DNA from: Xanthomonas sp. F10
GTDB taxonomy: Bacteria > Pseudomonadota > Gammaproteobacteria > Xanthomonadales > Xanthomonadaceae
Direction of reading: 5' to 3'
Length of the DNA stretch: 64,000 nt
NCBI RefSeq assembly: GCF_014206815.1
Contig: NZ_JACHNP010000001.1
Coordinates: 1,702,456 to 1,766,455 of the forward strand
A program made the position numbers and the translations under genes. How positions within the stretch are numbered: position 1 is the stretch's first letter; each line of letters begins with the position of its first letter. Below are positions 36,226-48,563 of this stretch, piece by piece. The notes beneath the pieces were generated by a model. That model saw only the letters and a program-made list of their open reading frames with translations, was not told the DNA's origin and did no database searches.

Positions 36226-38070
36226 TCAGATCGCCACGGACTTGAGCTTCTTGCGACGGCCGTAGATCAGCACCGCCAGCGCGCGCGACACGGTGATCGC
36301 GGTGAACATCGAGGCGAGGATGCCGATGATCATGGTCAGCGCGAAGCCCTTCAGCGGACCGGTACCGAACGCGTACAGCGCCACGCCGACAATGATGCCG
36401 GTGAGGTTGGCGTCGAGGATGGTGCCGCCGGCCTTCTCGTAGCCTGCGGCAATCGCCGACTTGGGCGGCACGCCCAGGCGCAATTCTTCGCGGATACGCT
36501 CGTTGATCAGCACGTTGGCGTCCACCGACAGGCCCACCGACAGCGCCAGGCCGGCGAAGCCGGGCAAGGTCATGGTGGCGCCGAACAGCGACATCACCGA
36601 GACCACGATCAGCAGGTTCATCAGCAGCGCGACCGAGGTGATCAGGCCGAACATGCGGTAGTACACGCTGAAGAACACCAGGGTGAACAGGAACGCGTAG
36701 ACCACCGCGGTGATGCCGCGCTCCACGTTCTCCGCGCCCAGGCTGGGGCCGATCACGTATTCCTCGACGAAGTCCATCGGCGCGGCCAGCGAACCGGCAC
36801 GCAGCAGCTTGGCCAGGTTCTCGGCCTCGGTCTTCTCCAGGCCGGTGGTCTGGAAGTTCTTGCCGAACACGCCGGCGATGCGGGTCGGCGCCAGCGCCTC
36901 TTCGTTGACACGCACGCTGCGCACTTCCTTGCCGTCGACCATGGTCACGGTGGGGATGCGTTCGATGTAGACCACCGACATCAGCTTGCCGGTATTGGCG
37001 CTGGTGTAGTCGAACATGCGCTGGCCGGCGGCGTTGTTGAGCGTCACCGCCACGGCCGGCATGCCGTTCTGGTCGGTGCTGACGGTGGCATTGACCATCT
37101 GGTCGCCGGACACCAGCACGCGCTTGCTCAGCAGCACCGGGGCGCCGCTGTCGCGCAGGCGGTAGACCTTGGCGTCGGGCGGGATGTTGCCGCTGCGCAC
37201 CGCGTCCTCGGCATTGCCGTCGACCACGCCGCGGAACTCCAGCGTGGCGGTGGCGCCGATCATGCGCTTGGCCTCGGCGGTGTCCTGCACGCCCGGCAGC
37301 TCGACCACGATGCGGTCGTCGCCCTGGCGCTGGATGATCGGCTCGGCCACGCCCAACTGGTTGACGCGGTTGCGCAGGGTGGTCAGGTTCTGCTCGATGG
37401 CGCCGGCGGCGATCTGCTTCAGCTCGGCCTCGGGCACGGTCACGGCGATGGTCTGCCCGGACACGGCATAGCTGAGGGTCGGCTGCGCCTTGGCGATGGC
37501 CGCGCGCGCGGCGCTGGCGTCCACGCCCTCGCCCAGGCTGACCTGGATGCTGTTGTCCGGACGGCGCTCGACCGAGCGGTAGGCCAGGCGGTTGTCGCGC
37601 AGGGTGGTGCGGATGTCCTCGGCGAAGGCGTCCAGGCGCTTTTCCAGCGCCGCCTTCTGGTCCACCTGCAGGGCGAAGTGCACGCCGCCGACCAGGTCAA
37701 GACCCAGCACCATCGGCTTGCCGCCCAGCCGCGACAGCCAGTCCGGCACGGTCGAGGCCAGGTTCAGCGCCACCGTGTAGTTCTCGCCCACCTGCTGGCG
37801 CAGCACGTCGTTGGCGCGGGTCTGCGCCTGCAGGTTCGGCAGGCGCACCATCAGGCTGTCGCCTTCCTTGTCCACCCGCTTCGGGGTGATCCCGGCCGTC
37901 TTCAGGTCGGCGAGGACCCGCTCGCGCAGGGCGTCGTCGATCTTGCCGCCGCGGCTGGCGGTGATCTGGACCGACGGATCCTTCTGGTACACGTTGGGCA
38001 GCGCGTACAACGCGCTCAACGCCAGCACGATCAGGATGAGGACATACTTCCAGCGCGGAAACTCGAGCAT
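36226..38070 (-). CDS. secD: protein translocase subunit SecD
   Basis: The large (614-residue) translocase subunit with a periplasmic P1 domain that pulls exported chains. It shows the family features: [13 protein letters not shown] near residue 110, [27 protein letters not shown], and the helices [21 protein letters not shown], with the functional Asp, and [24 protein letters not shown]. I chose the ATG at 38070, giving MLEFPRWKY; a start five codons upstream is possible. Confidence 0.97.
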   Translation of the reverse strand: [614 protein letters not shown]

Positions 38071-38126
38071 TGCGGGACCCCGCACGACGCCACGCCGGCG
38101 TCGCGCCTAGCAGTAGGAGAAATGGA

Positions 38127-38471
38127 TCAGGCGGACTTCAGCGTGCCCTTCGGCAGGACGTTGCCGATGGCGCCCTTCTGCACGCGGATGCGCACGTTGT
38201 CGGCCACTTCGATGGTGACGAAGTTGTCGCCGATGTCGGTGACCACGCCGGCCACGCCGCCGGAGGTGATGACCTCGTCGCCGCGGCCGAGCTTGTCCAG
38301 CATCGACTTGTGTTCCTTCTGGCGCTTCATCTGCGGCCGGATCATCACGAAATACATCACCGCGATCAGGATGATGGGCAGCAGGAACATCTGCAGGCCG
38401 CCACCGGCCGGCGCGGTGCCGCCGGCGGTCTGCGCCTGGGCGACGGGAATCAGGAAATCGAGCGGATTCAT
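38127..38471 (-). CDS. yajC: preprotein translocase subunit YajC
   Basis: A 114-residue membrane protein of the SecDF-YajC complex. A single N-terminal helix (MFLLPIILIAVMYFVMIRPQ) is followed by QMKRQKEHKSML and a beta-rich cytoplasmic region (DEVITSGGVAGVVTDIGDNF). It lies between tgt and secD, the usual position. The gap to tgt is 287 bases and contains a repeat with a long G run. Confidence 0.95.
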   Translation of the reverse strand: MNPLDFLIPVAQAQTAGGTAPAGGGLQMFLLPIILIAVMYFVMIRPQMKRQKEHKSMLDKLGRGDEVITSGGVAGVVTDIGDNFVTIEVADNVRIRVQKGAIGNVLPKGTLKSA

Positions 38472-38624
38472 CGGGTGTGTCCTATGGTTTGGGCAGCCCG
38501 CCGCCCTGGGGGCACGGACTGCTGGTTTGCCTTGAGGCGGCAAGCAGCCGCCGATTATGCCACGATCTTCCCCCAACCCCGGGAACGGCCGCGGCGCCCC
38601 TCCCTGCTTCCTTCGCGGCCCACG

Positions 38625-38758
38625 GCCCCCTCCTGGGGGAAGGTGCCGCGTGGCGCGGCGAATCAGGGATGGGTGAAGCCTTGTGCGATCGACATGACAC
38701 GAGGCTGCGCCCGGACCCTCACCCCAACCCCTCTCCCGGGGGGGGGGGGGACAGGGGC
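38625..38758. repeat. intergenic repeat family B, copy 3, with 13-G homopolymer
   Basis: The copy ends CCCTCACCCCAACCCCTCTC, CC, then thirteen G residues at 38738-38750, then ACAGGGG. In copy 1 the same place reads five G and GAGAGGGG. The G run has thus expanded, or is a sequencing artefact. It lies nine bases past the tgt stop, between tgt and yajC. Confidence 0.7.
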
Positions 38759-41879
<3,121 letters not shown>

Positions 41880-41939
41880 CGCCACGTCACGCAAAAAGGG
41901 GCGTCAGGGTAGCGTATCGGGCGTCACGGGCCGTGACGC

Positions 41940-42185
41940 TGGGATTGGGGAGTGGGGAATGGGGAATCGCAAAAGCGGCTGCCTGTGCGCATCGCTTCCC
42001 CTTGCAGGAGCGGCTTCAGCCGCGACGCGGTAGCGCCGGGAGTGGGGATTGGGGATTCGCAACAGCGGCTCCTCTATCGCCCCCCTCGTAGGAGCGGCTT
42101 CAGCCGCGACGGGCTTCACCGAGGAAGCCCGGTCGCGGCTGAAGCCGCTCCTACCACTCCCTATTCCCCATTCCCGATTCCCAGC
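41940..42185. repeat. cluster of family A (REP) and family C repeats
   Basis: Two family C runs of GGGGAGTGGGGAATGGGG type (near 41940 and 42040), a lone half REP at 42004-42026, a full REP palindrome at 42088-42154, and another family C run at 42158-42181. They fill the gap between the ABC exporter and the serine hydrolase. Confidence 0.8.
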
Positions 42186-42187
42186 AG

Positions 42188-43804
42188 TCACTCCGCCGGC
42201 GTCAGCACCAGGTCCTGGAAATCGAAGCTGAAGTCGGTCAGCGGCGAGATCGCCTCCATGCGTGCCTCGCGCACCTTGCCGTCGGCGGTCAGGGCGAACG
42301 TCAGGAAGGCGTCGGCGTTGAGCGAGCGGTCGCGCCAGCGCACGATGAAGGTGTCGTGCTGCCAGTGCTCCAGGGTGCCGACCAGTTGCGCGGTCTTGCT
42401 GAACTGCAGTTCCAGGCGCTTGCCCTGCTGGCGCACCACCACGTCGCCGTACCACGGGTCGCGGTAGGTGCCGGCATAGCCGGACAGCGGCAGCGACGGC
42501 GCGGATTTGGCGTCGCGCGCGGCCACGTGCTTGGCCCAGTCCTCGTCGGCGCTGGCGTCGGCCTTGGCCACGGCCTTGGCGTAGGCGGCGGTCCAGTCGG
42601 TCGCCGGCGCGCCCAGATAGGCGTCCAGCACCCGCAAGGTGATCGCGTTGAAGGCGGCGCCGACCTCCTGGTTGGTCAGCACGATCACGCCGAGCTTGCG
42701 CTCCGGCACCAGGGTCAGCCGCGAGACCATGCCCGGCCAGCCGCCGGTGTGCCAGACCAGCTTGGCGCCGCGGTAGTCGCTCAGGCTCCAGCCCTCGCCG
42801 TAGCCGGCGAAGTTCGGCTTGGCCGGCAGCAGTTCCGGCACGCTCGGCTCGGACACCGCGATCGGCGTGATCATCTGCCACATCTCCTGCTGGCGCTGCG
42901 CGCTGAACAATTGCCGCGCCTGGCCATCGGCCGACGGCAGGCGCCCGCCGTCGAGCTGCACCTGCATCCACTTGGCCATGTCGTGCACGTTGGCGTAGAT
43001 GCCGCCGGCACCGGAATTGTTGGACCAGGTCAGCGGCGCCACGGTGCGCAGTTCGCGGAAGTCGAACTTGGCATGGCCGACCGCGGCTTCATCGCCCGGC
43101 TGCAGGTGGTCGCTGTTGATACGCGCGCCGGTCATGCCCACCGGCACGAAGATGCGCTGGCGCACGAACTCGGCGTAGCTCTGCCCGGAGACCTGCTCGA
43201 TCAGCTTCTGCGCCACCGCGTACAGGATGTTGTCGTACGCGTAGCGGTCGCGGAAGCCGCCCTTCAGCGGCACGTGCGCCAGGCGCCGCACCACCTCTTC
43301 GTTGCTGTAGCTGGTGGCCGGCCAGAACAGCAGGTCGCCCGCCCCCAGGCTCAGGCCGCTGCGGTGGCTGAGCAGGTCGCGCACGCGCATCTCGCGGGTG
43401 ACGTAGGCATCGGACATCTGGAACCACGGCAGGTGGTCCACCACCCGATCCTCGAGCTTGAGCTTGCCTTCGTCTGCCAGGATCGACAGCGCTGCGGAGG
43501 TGAAGGCCTTGGTATTGGAGGCGATGGCGAACAGGGTCTGCGCGTCCACCGGTTCCGGCTTGCCGAGTTCGCGCACGCCGTAGCCGCGCTCCAGCACCAC
43601 CTTCCCGTCCTTGACGATGGCGATGGCGATGCCCGGCACGTCGAACTGCTTGCGCACGCGCTCCACCTGCGCATCCAGGTCCTGCAGCCCCGGCGGCAAG
43701 GCGGCCGGGGCCGGTGCGGGAGCCGCGGCGGGAACAGGCGCCTGCGCCTGCACGGTGGCGCTCATCGCCAGCAACAGGCCGCAGCCCATCGAGATGCTCT
43801 TCAA
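42188..43804 (-). CDS. secreted serine hydrolase, beta-lactamase (class C/esterase) fold
   Basis: A 538-residue protein with a signal peptide (CGLLLAMSATVQA) and an A/P-rich linker. Motifs of the class C beta-lactamase/penicillin-binding fold: ASNTK (nucleophile S96, K99), RYAYDN as the Tyr-x-Asn motif, and WHTGG as the third motif. After residue 400 comes an added C-terminal domain of about 130 residues, which resembles the DUF3471-type lipocalin-like tail (GYAGTYRDPWYGD). Likely an esterase or peptidase, not necessarily a beta-lactamase. The start: TTG at 43804 with AGGAG eight bases upstream; an ATG 15 bases downstream is an alternative. Confidence 0.85.
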   Translation of the reverse strand: MKSISMGCGLLLAMSATVQAQAPVPAAAPAPAPAALPPGLQDLDAQVERVRKQFDVPGIAIAIVKDGKVVLERGYGVRELGKPEPVDAQTLFAIASNTKAFTSAALSILADEGKLKLEDRVVDHLPWFQMSDAYVTREMRVRDLLSHRSGLSLGAGDLLFWPATSYSNEEVVRRLAHVPLKGGFRDRYAYDNILYAVAQKLIEQVSGQSYAEFVRQRIFVPVGMTGARINSDHLQPGDEAAVGHAKFDFRELRTVAPLTWSNNSGAGGIYANVHDMAKWMQVQLDGGRLPSADGQARQLFSAQRQQEMWQMITPIAVSEPSVPELLPAKPNFAGYGEGWSLSDYRGAKLVWHTGGWPGMVSRLTLVPERKLGVIVLTNQEVGAAFNAITLRVLDAYLGAPATDWTAAYAKAVAKADASADEDWAKHVAARDAKSAPSLPLSGYAGTYRDPWYGDVVVRQQGKRLELQFSKTAQLVGTLEHWQHDTFIVRWRDRSLNADAFLTFALTADGKVREARMEAISPLTDFSFDFQDLVLTPAE

Positions 43805-44172
43805 CTGCGTCGCTCCTGAAGAAGGGAAACCAAAGCCGCGCGCAGCCGCACGCGTCCGGGCGAGTGTAGAGCTTGTCAGGCACTTGCTGCAGGCCCACAG
43901 GGGCGGCGAGTGCCGAGTGCGCGTGCCGCCCCGACCGGTGCCTGCGCTGACGGCCCACGTTGAAAAGCCAGGCAGCGCGACGCCACAACCGCGTCCCGCT
44001 TTTGCCGCGCAGGCGCACGCCGGCATGCCACATGCCCTCGCGCACGCCCCGAACCCCCACACAGGCATGGCCGCCACCGCCACGACACATCCAGCCCCTG
44101 CTTTCCGCGACGACACCCCGCAACGCCGCGCTGCGGCACAATCGCCGCCCGCCTACAGCCGGACACGCCCGC
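43805..44172. other. intergenic region between two divergent genes
   Basis: It separates the serine hydrolase and DUF72 genes. A CACAAT box at 44137-44142 could serve the DUF72 gene. I see no gene, RNA or repeat. Confidence 0.4.
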
Positions 44173-45012
44173 ATGAACGACCTCTTCGACTCCGCCCCGG
44201 CCGCGCCGGACGGCATCCGCGTCGGCATCGGCGGCTGGACCTATGCGCCGTGGCGCGGCGGCATGTTCTATCCGCAGGGCCTGGTGCAGCGCCGCGAGCT
44301 GGAATACGCCAGTCGCCACGTCACCAGCATCGAGATCAACGGCACCTACTACGGCGCGCAGAAGCCGGAGACCTATGCGCGCTGGCGCGACGAGACGCCG
44401 CCGGGCTTCCTGTTCTCGGCCAAGGCGCCCAAGCGCATCACCACGCTGCGGCGGCTGGCCGGTGCCGGCACGCAGATCGAGGACTTCGTCGGCGGCATCG
44501 CCAGCCTCGGCGACCGCCTCGGCCCGCTGCTGTGGCAGTTCGAGCACGGCCATCGCCTGGACCTGGACGATCTGGCCGCATTCCTGGAGCTGCTGCCGCG
44601 CAAGGCCGGCGGACACCGGCTGCGCCACGTGCTGGAAGTGCGCGATCCGGCCTGCGTGGGCCCGGAACTGCTGCAACTGACCCGCCGGCAGGGCGTGGCC
44701 ACGGTGTTCACCGATTCGCCCGAATTCCCCTCCTTCGCCGACCTGAGCACCGACTTCGTCTATGCGCGGCTGATGCGCAGCCGCGCCGACCTCGCCCATG
44801 GCTACCCGCCCAAGGAACTGCAGGCCTGGGCCGCGCACGCGCAGGCCTGGCGCCGCGGCGAGGACCCGCAGGCGCTGCCGCATGCCGATGCGACGGTGGC
44901 CAAGACCACGCCGCGCGAGGTCTTCGTCTACTTCATCAGCGCCGCCAAGGAACGCAATCCCGCCGCGGCGATCGCATTGCTGAAGATTTTGGGGTCCGCC
45001 GCCAAGGCGTGA
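44173..45012 (+). CDS. DUF72 family protein
   Basis: A 279-residue cytoplasmic protein of the DUF72 TIM-barrel family: VGIGGWTYAPWRGGMFYP, SIEINGTYYGAQKPETY, WQFEHGHRLDLDDLAAFL and FVYFISAAKERNPAAA. The function of the family is not known; some members are close to Fe-S assembly or UV-repair genes. The ATG at 44173 has no clear ribosome site. The neighbours (serine hydrolase, KDG permease) do not suggest a role. Confidence 0.85.
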   Translation: MNDLFDSAPAAPDGIRVGIGGWTYAPWRGGMFYPQGLVQRRELEYASRHVTSIEINGTYYGAQKPETYARWRDETPPGFLFSAKAPKRITTLRRLAGAGTQIEDFVGGIASLGDRLGPLLWQFEHGHRLDLDDLAAFLELLPRKAGGHRLRHVLEVRDPACVGPELLQLTRRQGVATVFTDSPEFPSFADLSTDFVYARLMRSRADLAHGYPPKELQAWAAHAQAWRRGEDPQALPHADATVAKTTPREVFVYFISAAKERNPAAAIALLKILGSAAKA

Positions 45013-45210
45013 CGCATTCGGCCGCACGCAGACGACGTGCGGCACAGCGCAAGCGCGACCGGCGACGCGACGGTCGCAAGACGCCTGAACCGGGCCCCGG
45101 CTGAAGCACCCGGTGACACCCGCCGGTCGCCGCGCTGAGGTACAACAGCGCCCGTCCGGCGCCATGGCCGGGCCGCGGCCGGGCCGCGCCTCCACACGCG
45201 GAATCCATCG

Positions 45211-46185
45211 ATGCGGATCAAGCGCACGCTCGAACGTCTTCCCGGCGGCATGATGCTGGCGCCGCTGTTGCTCGGCGCCCTCTGCCACACCGTGTGGCCG
45301 CAGGCTGGCGCCTGGTTCGGCTCGTTCACCCAGGGCCTGATAGGCGGGCTGGTGCCCATCCTGGCGGTGTGGTGCTTCTGCCTGGGCGCCTCGATCCGGC
45401 TGCGCAGTGGCGGCCGCGTGCTGCGCGCCTCCGGCGTGCTGGTGCTGACCAAGCTCGCGGTGGCGTGGATCACCGCGGTGATCGCCGCGCGCCTGCTGCC
45501 GCCGGGCGGCATCGTCGCCGGCATGTGGAGCGGCATGTCGGTGCTGGCGCTGGTCGCGGCGATGGACATGACCAATGCCGGCCTGTTCGCCGCGCTGATG
45601 CAGCAGTACGGCCGCCGCGGCGAGGCCGGCGCGATGGCGCTGATGTCGCTGGAATCCGGGCCGCTGATGACCATGTTGATCCTCGGTACCGCCGGCGTCG
45701 CCAGCTTCGAGCCGCGCCTGCTGCTGGGCGCGGTGCTGCCGCTGCTGGCCGGTTTTGCACTCGGCAATCTGGATCCGGCGCTGCGTGCCCTGTTCGCGCG
45801 GGCGGTGCCGGCGCTGATCCCGTTCTTCGCCTTCGCCCTGGGCAACACCCTGGACCTGCGCCTGGTCGCGCACGCCGGCCTGGCCGGGGTCGCGCTCGGC
45901 CTGCTGGTGATCGTGGCGACCGGGATCCCGCTGCTGCTGGCCGATCGCTGGCTGGCCGGCGGCAACGGCAGCGCCGGCCTCGCCGCGTCCAGCACCGCCG
46001 GCGCGGCGGTCGCCACGCCGGCGCTGGTGGCGGCGGTGGCGCCGCAGTTCCGCGCCACCGCACCCGCCGCGACCGCGTTGGTGGCGACGTCGGTGGTGGT
46101 GACGGCGCTGCTGGTGCCGCCACTCACCGCCGCCTATGCGCGCAGGATGGCGCGGACCGCGCCGCCGCCCGCAGCGGACGCCTGA
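45211..46185 (+). CDS. kdgT: 2-keto-3-deoxygluconate permease
   Basis: A 324-residue inner-membrane carrier with about ten helices. It begins with [19 protein letters not shown], then [19 protein letters not shown], and has [19 protein letters not shown] and [13 protein letters not shown], as in the KdgT family, which moves KDG (a product of pectin breakdown) into the cell with protons. The pectinesterase at 14361-15542 would work upstream in the same pathway. Other kdg genes are not in the window. Confidence 0.88.
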   Translation: MRIKRTLERLPGGMMLAPLLLGALCHTVWPQAGAWFGSFTQGLIGGLVPILAVWCFCLGASIRLRSGGRVLRASGVLVLTKLAVAWITAVIAARLLPPGGIVAGMWSGMSVLALVAAMDMTNAGLFAALMQQYGRRGEAGAMALMSLESGPLMTMLILGTAGVASFEPRLLLGAVLPLLAGFALGNLDPALRALFARAVPALIPFFAFALGNTLDLRLVAHAGLAGVALGLLVIVATGIPLLLADRWLAGGNGSAGLAASSTAGAAVATPALVAAVAPQFRATAPAATALVATSVVVTALLVPPLTAAYARRMARTAPPPAADA

Positions 46186-46227
46186 CCCGCGCGTGCCCAT
46201 GGGCGACCGTTGCGCCGCGCTTTGCGC

Positions 46228-46233
46228 GACAAT
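46228..46233 (+). promoter_or_regulatory. -10-like box six bases before an ATG
   Basis: GACAAT, then ACGCCG, then the ATG at 46240. The spacing places the transcript start at or next to the start codon. Confidence 0.45.
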
Positions 46234-46239
46234 ACGCCG

Positions 46240-47187
46240 ATGCCGATGCACCCCACCACCAAAGCCCAGCTGCAAATCCATTTCTGCGTCCTGCTGTGGG
46301 GGATCACCGCGATTCTCGGCAAGCTGATCACCCTGCCCGCGCTGCCGCTGGTGTGCTGGCGGATGCTGATGGTGGTGGCCGCGCTGGCGCTGCTGCCGCG
46401 GGTATGGCGCGGACTGGCGGCGCTGACGCCGAAACTGGCGCTGGGCTATGCCATCGTCGGCGCCCTGGTCGGCCTGCACTGGCTGACCTTCTATGGCGCG
46501 ATCAAGCTGGCCAACGCCTCGGTCGCGGCGACCTGCATCGCGCTGGCGCCGGTGTTCACCGCGGTGATCGAACCGTGGGTGGCCAAGCGGCCGTTCCGCC
46601 CCAGCGAACTGGCCTTCGGCCTGGCGGTGCTGCCGGGCGTGGCCCTGGTGGTCGGCGGGGTGCCGCACGGGATGCGCGCCGGCGTCGCGGTCGGGGCGGT
46701 GTCGGCGCTGCTGGTGGCGGCCTTCGGCTCGCTCAACAAGCGCCTGGTCGACCATGCCGATCCGCTGACCGTGACCGCACTGGAACTGGGCGCCGGCACC
46801 CTGACCCTGACCGCACTGGCGCCGTTGCTGCCGTTCGTGCTGCCGGCCCTGAGCGGACCGTTGCTGGTGCTGCCCAGCCTGCACGACACCGCGCTGCTGC
46901 TGGCGCTGGCGCTGCTGTGCACGCTGCTGCCGTTCGCCCTGGCCCTGGTCGCGCTGCGCCGGCTCAGCGCCTATGCGGTGCAACTGGTCACCAACCTGGA
47001 ACCGGTCTACGCGATCGTATTCGCGATCGTGCTGCTGGACGAGCAACGCCAGCTCACCGGGCTGTTCTATCTCGGCGTGGCGGTGATCCTGGGCGCGGTG
47101 TTCCTGCATCCGCTGCTGACCCGCACGCGCGCGGTGCAGCACCCGGAACTGCTGGCGACCTGCGAGGCGAAGCACGTGGTGGAGTGA
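46240..47187 (+). CDS. EamA-family drug/metabolite transporter
   Basis: A 315-residue protein with ten hydrophobic helices in two EamA halves: HFCVLLWGITAILGKL begins the first, and the second starts around GAVSALLVAAFGSLNKRLV. The conserved VTNLEPVYAIVFAIVLLDE closes helix 9 region. This family exports amino acids, nucleobases or other metabolites; no specific substrate can be named. A second ATG lies six bases on. It follows kdgT by 55 bases, but the -10-like box suggests its own promoter. Confidence 0.88.
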   Translation: MPMHPTTKAQLQIHFCVLLWGITAILGKLITLPALPLVCWRMLMVVAALALLPRVWRGLAALTPKLALGYAIVGALVGLHWLTFYGAIKLANASVAATCIALAPVFTAVIEPWVAKRPFRPSELAFGLAVLPGVALVVGGVPHGMRAGVAVGAVSALLVAAFGSLNKRLVDHADPLTVTALELGAGTLTLTALAPLLPFVLPALSGPLLVLPSLHDTALLLALALLCTLLPFALALVALRRLSAYAVQLVTNLEPVYAIVFAIVLLDEQRQLTGLFYLGVAVILGAVFLHPLLTRTRAVQHPELLATCEAKHVVE

Positions 47188-47199
47188 GCCCGGCGGCGC

Positions 47200-47345
47200 T
47201 CACTCCGGGATTGGGGATTGGGGATTCGGGATTGGCCCGTTTCTGTGCATGTGCGGCATGGCCGCAGGCCCAACGCGAAGGGCATCGCATGCTCCGGAAA
47301 TAGCCCCTCTCCCGCCGGGAGAGGGGTTGGGGTGAGGGTACGGCG
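47200..47345. repeat. family C run and family B fragment
   Basis: GGGATTGGGGATTGGGG-type run at 47203-47236, then CCCCTCTCCCGCCGGGAGAGGGG (47301-47325), part of the family B element, followed by TTGGGGTGAGGGTACGG. No gene. Confidence 0.7.
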
Positions 47346-47386
47346 CGACGGCGTCCTGCGTCATCCGAGTTCGCGAGGTGGCGTGC

Positions 47387-48454
47387 CTACGCCGCCAGCG
47401 ACACGCAATCGCGGCCGGCACGCTTGGCCTGGAACAGGCCGTGGTCGGCGCGCTTGAGCAGGTCTTCGGCAGTCTCGTGGCCCTGCAGCGTGGCCACGCC
47501 GATGCTGGCGGTCAGCGGTATGCCCAATTGCAGCAGGCTGGTGTCCTGGCGCAGGCGCTCGCAGGTGCGCATCGCCTGTGCCGCGTCCAGACCGGGCAAC
47601 AACAACGCGAACTCGCCGCCGCCGTAGCGCGCCACCACGCTGTCCGGCGGGATGCGCGCACGCAGCATGTCGGCCAGCGCCAGCAGCACCTCGTCGCCCT
47701 TGTCGTGGCCGTGCAGGTCGTTGACGCTCTTGAAGTAATCCAGGTCCAGGATCGCCACGCTGAGCGGCGCGGTGCCCAGTTGCGCCGCCTCGGCATGGAT
47801 CATCAGCGCGGTGGCGAAGGCGCGGCGGTTGAGCAGGCCGGTCAGCGGGTCGGTGCGCGCCTGCTCCAGCAGTTCGGCGTTGAGCGATTCCAGCGAGTGC
47901 TGGTACTGCAGCAACTGCTGCTCGTACCAGGCGCGTTCGCGCAGTTGCAGCGCCAGCGCATGGGTGGCGCGGCGCAGCTCGATCAGTTGCATCACCTGCC
48001 GCGACAACGCCTGCAGCGCCGCCAGCTGTTCGGGCTGGAGGGTGCGCGGCTCATTGTCGAGCACGCACACGGTGCCGACCGGCAGGCCGTCGCGGGTCAG
48101 CAGCGGTGCGCCCGCGTAGAACCGCACCCCGCCCTCGGTGACCAGGGGATTGTTCTGGAAGCGCGCATCGGCGGTGGCGTCGGCGACCATCATGACCTGC
48201 TCCGGGGTCAGGATGGTGTGCCCGCAGAACGACTCGTCGCGCGCATTGCTCAACAGGCAGACGTTGCGCTGCGCCTTCAGCCATTGCCGCTCGTCGTCCA
48301 CCAGCGAGATCAGCGCCGAGGGCGTGCCGCACAGCTTGGCGGCGATGTCGACCAGATCGTCGTAGGACGCTTCCGGTTCGGTATCGAGGATCTGCAGCGC
48401 ATGCAACGCCTGCAGGCGTGCGGCTTCGTTGTCGGGCTTGCGGGGCTTGATCAC
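47387..48454 (-). CDS. GAF-GGDEF protein with GGGEF signature
   Basis: A cytoplasmic 355-residue protein with no membrane helix. Residues 20-165 form a GAF domain (IAAKLCGTPSALISLVDDERQWLKA, FYAGAPLLTRDGLPVGTVCVLD). A short linker leads to a GGDEF domain (ARTDPLTGLLNRRAF, DLDYFKSVND). The signature at 278-282 is GGGEF instead of GGDEF, read from the codons GGC GGC GGC GAG TTC: the metal-binding third residue is lost. No RxxD site is visible five residues before. It may be a degenerate c-di-GMP or GTP-binding receptor instead of a cyclase. The start is a GTG; the frame extends further upstream. Confidence 0.82.
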   Translation of the reverse strand: MIKPRKPDNEAARLQALHALQILDTEPEASYDDLVDIAAKLCGTPSALISLVDDERQWLKAQRNVCLLSNARDESFCGHTILTPEQVMMVADATADARFQNNPLVTEGGVRFYAGAPLLTRDGLPVGTVCVLDNEPRTLQPEQLAALQALSRQVMQLIELRRATHALALQLRERAWYEQQLLQYQHSLESLNAELLEQARTDPLTGLLNRRAFATALMIHAEAAQLGTAPLSVAILDLDYFKSVNDLHGHDKGDEVLLALADMLRARIPPDSVVARYGGGEFALLLPGLDAAQAMRTCERLRQDTSLLQLGIPLTASIGVATLQGHETAEDLLKRADHGLFQAKRAGRDCVSLAA

Positions 48455-48563
48455 GGGGTACCCAGCGGCGGCGTTGGTTCGCGTTGCGCAGTATGGCCAA
48501 ATCCGTGGCGGACGCCAGCCCTGGCCGGCGCGGCGGCGGCCGGCCGCGGACACTGAGACGCGG

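Noticed and set aside
42188-43804. Beta-lactamase resistance gene
   Set aside because: The motifs fit the wider serine hydrolase fold (esterases, peptidases), and the C-terminal lipocalin-like domain is atypical for true class C enzymes. I do not call resistance.
43876-47175. A minus-strand open frame of 1099 codons
   Set aside because: It is antisense to the well-supported DUF72, kdgT and EamA genes; its translation is a low-complexity mix of Q, R, G and H and has no domain. Long antisense frames are expected at this G+C content. The same holds for the long frames at 36217-38535 and 22065-24116 (plus) and 11346-14045 (minus, spanning two real genes in another phase).
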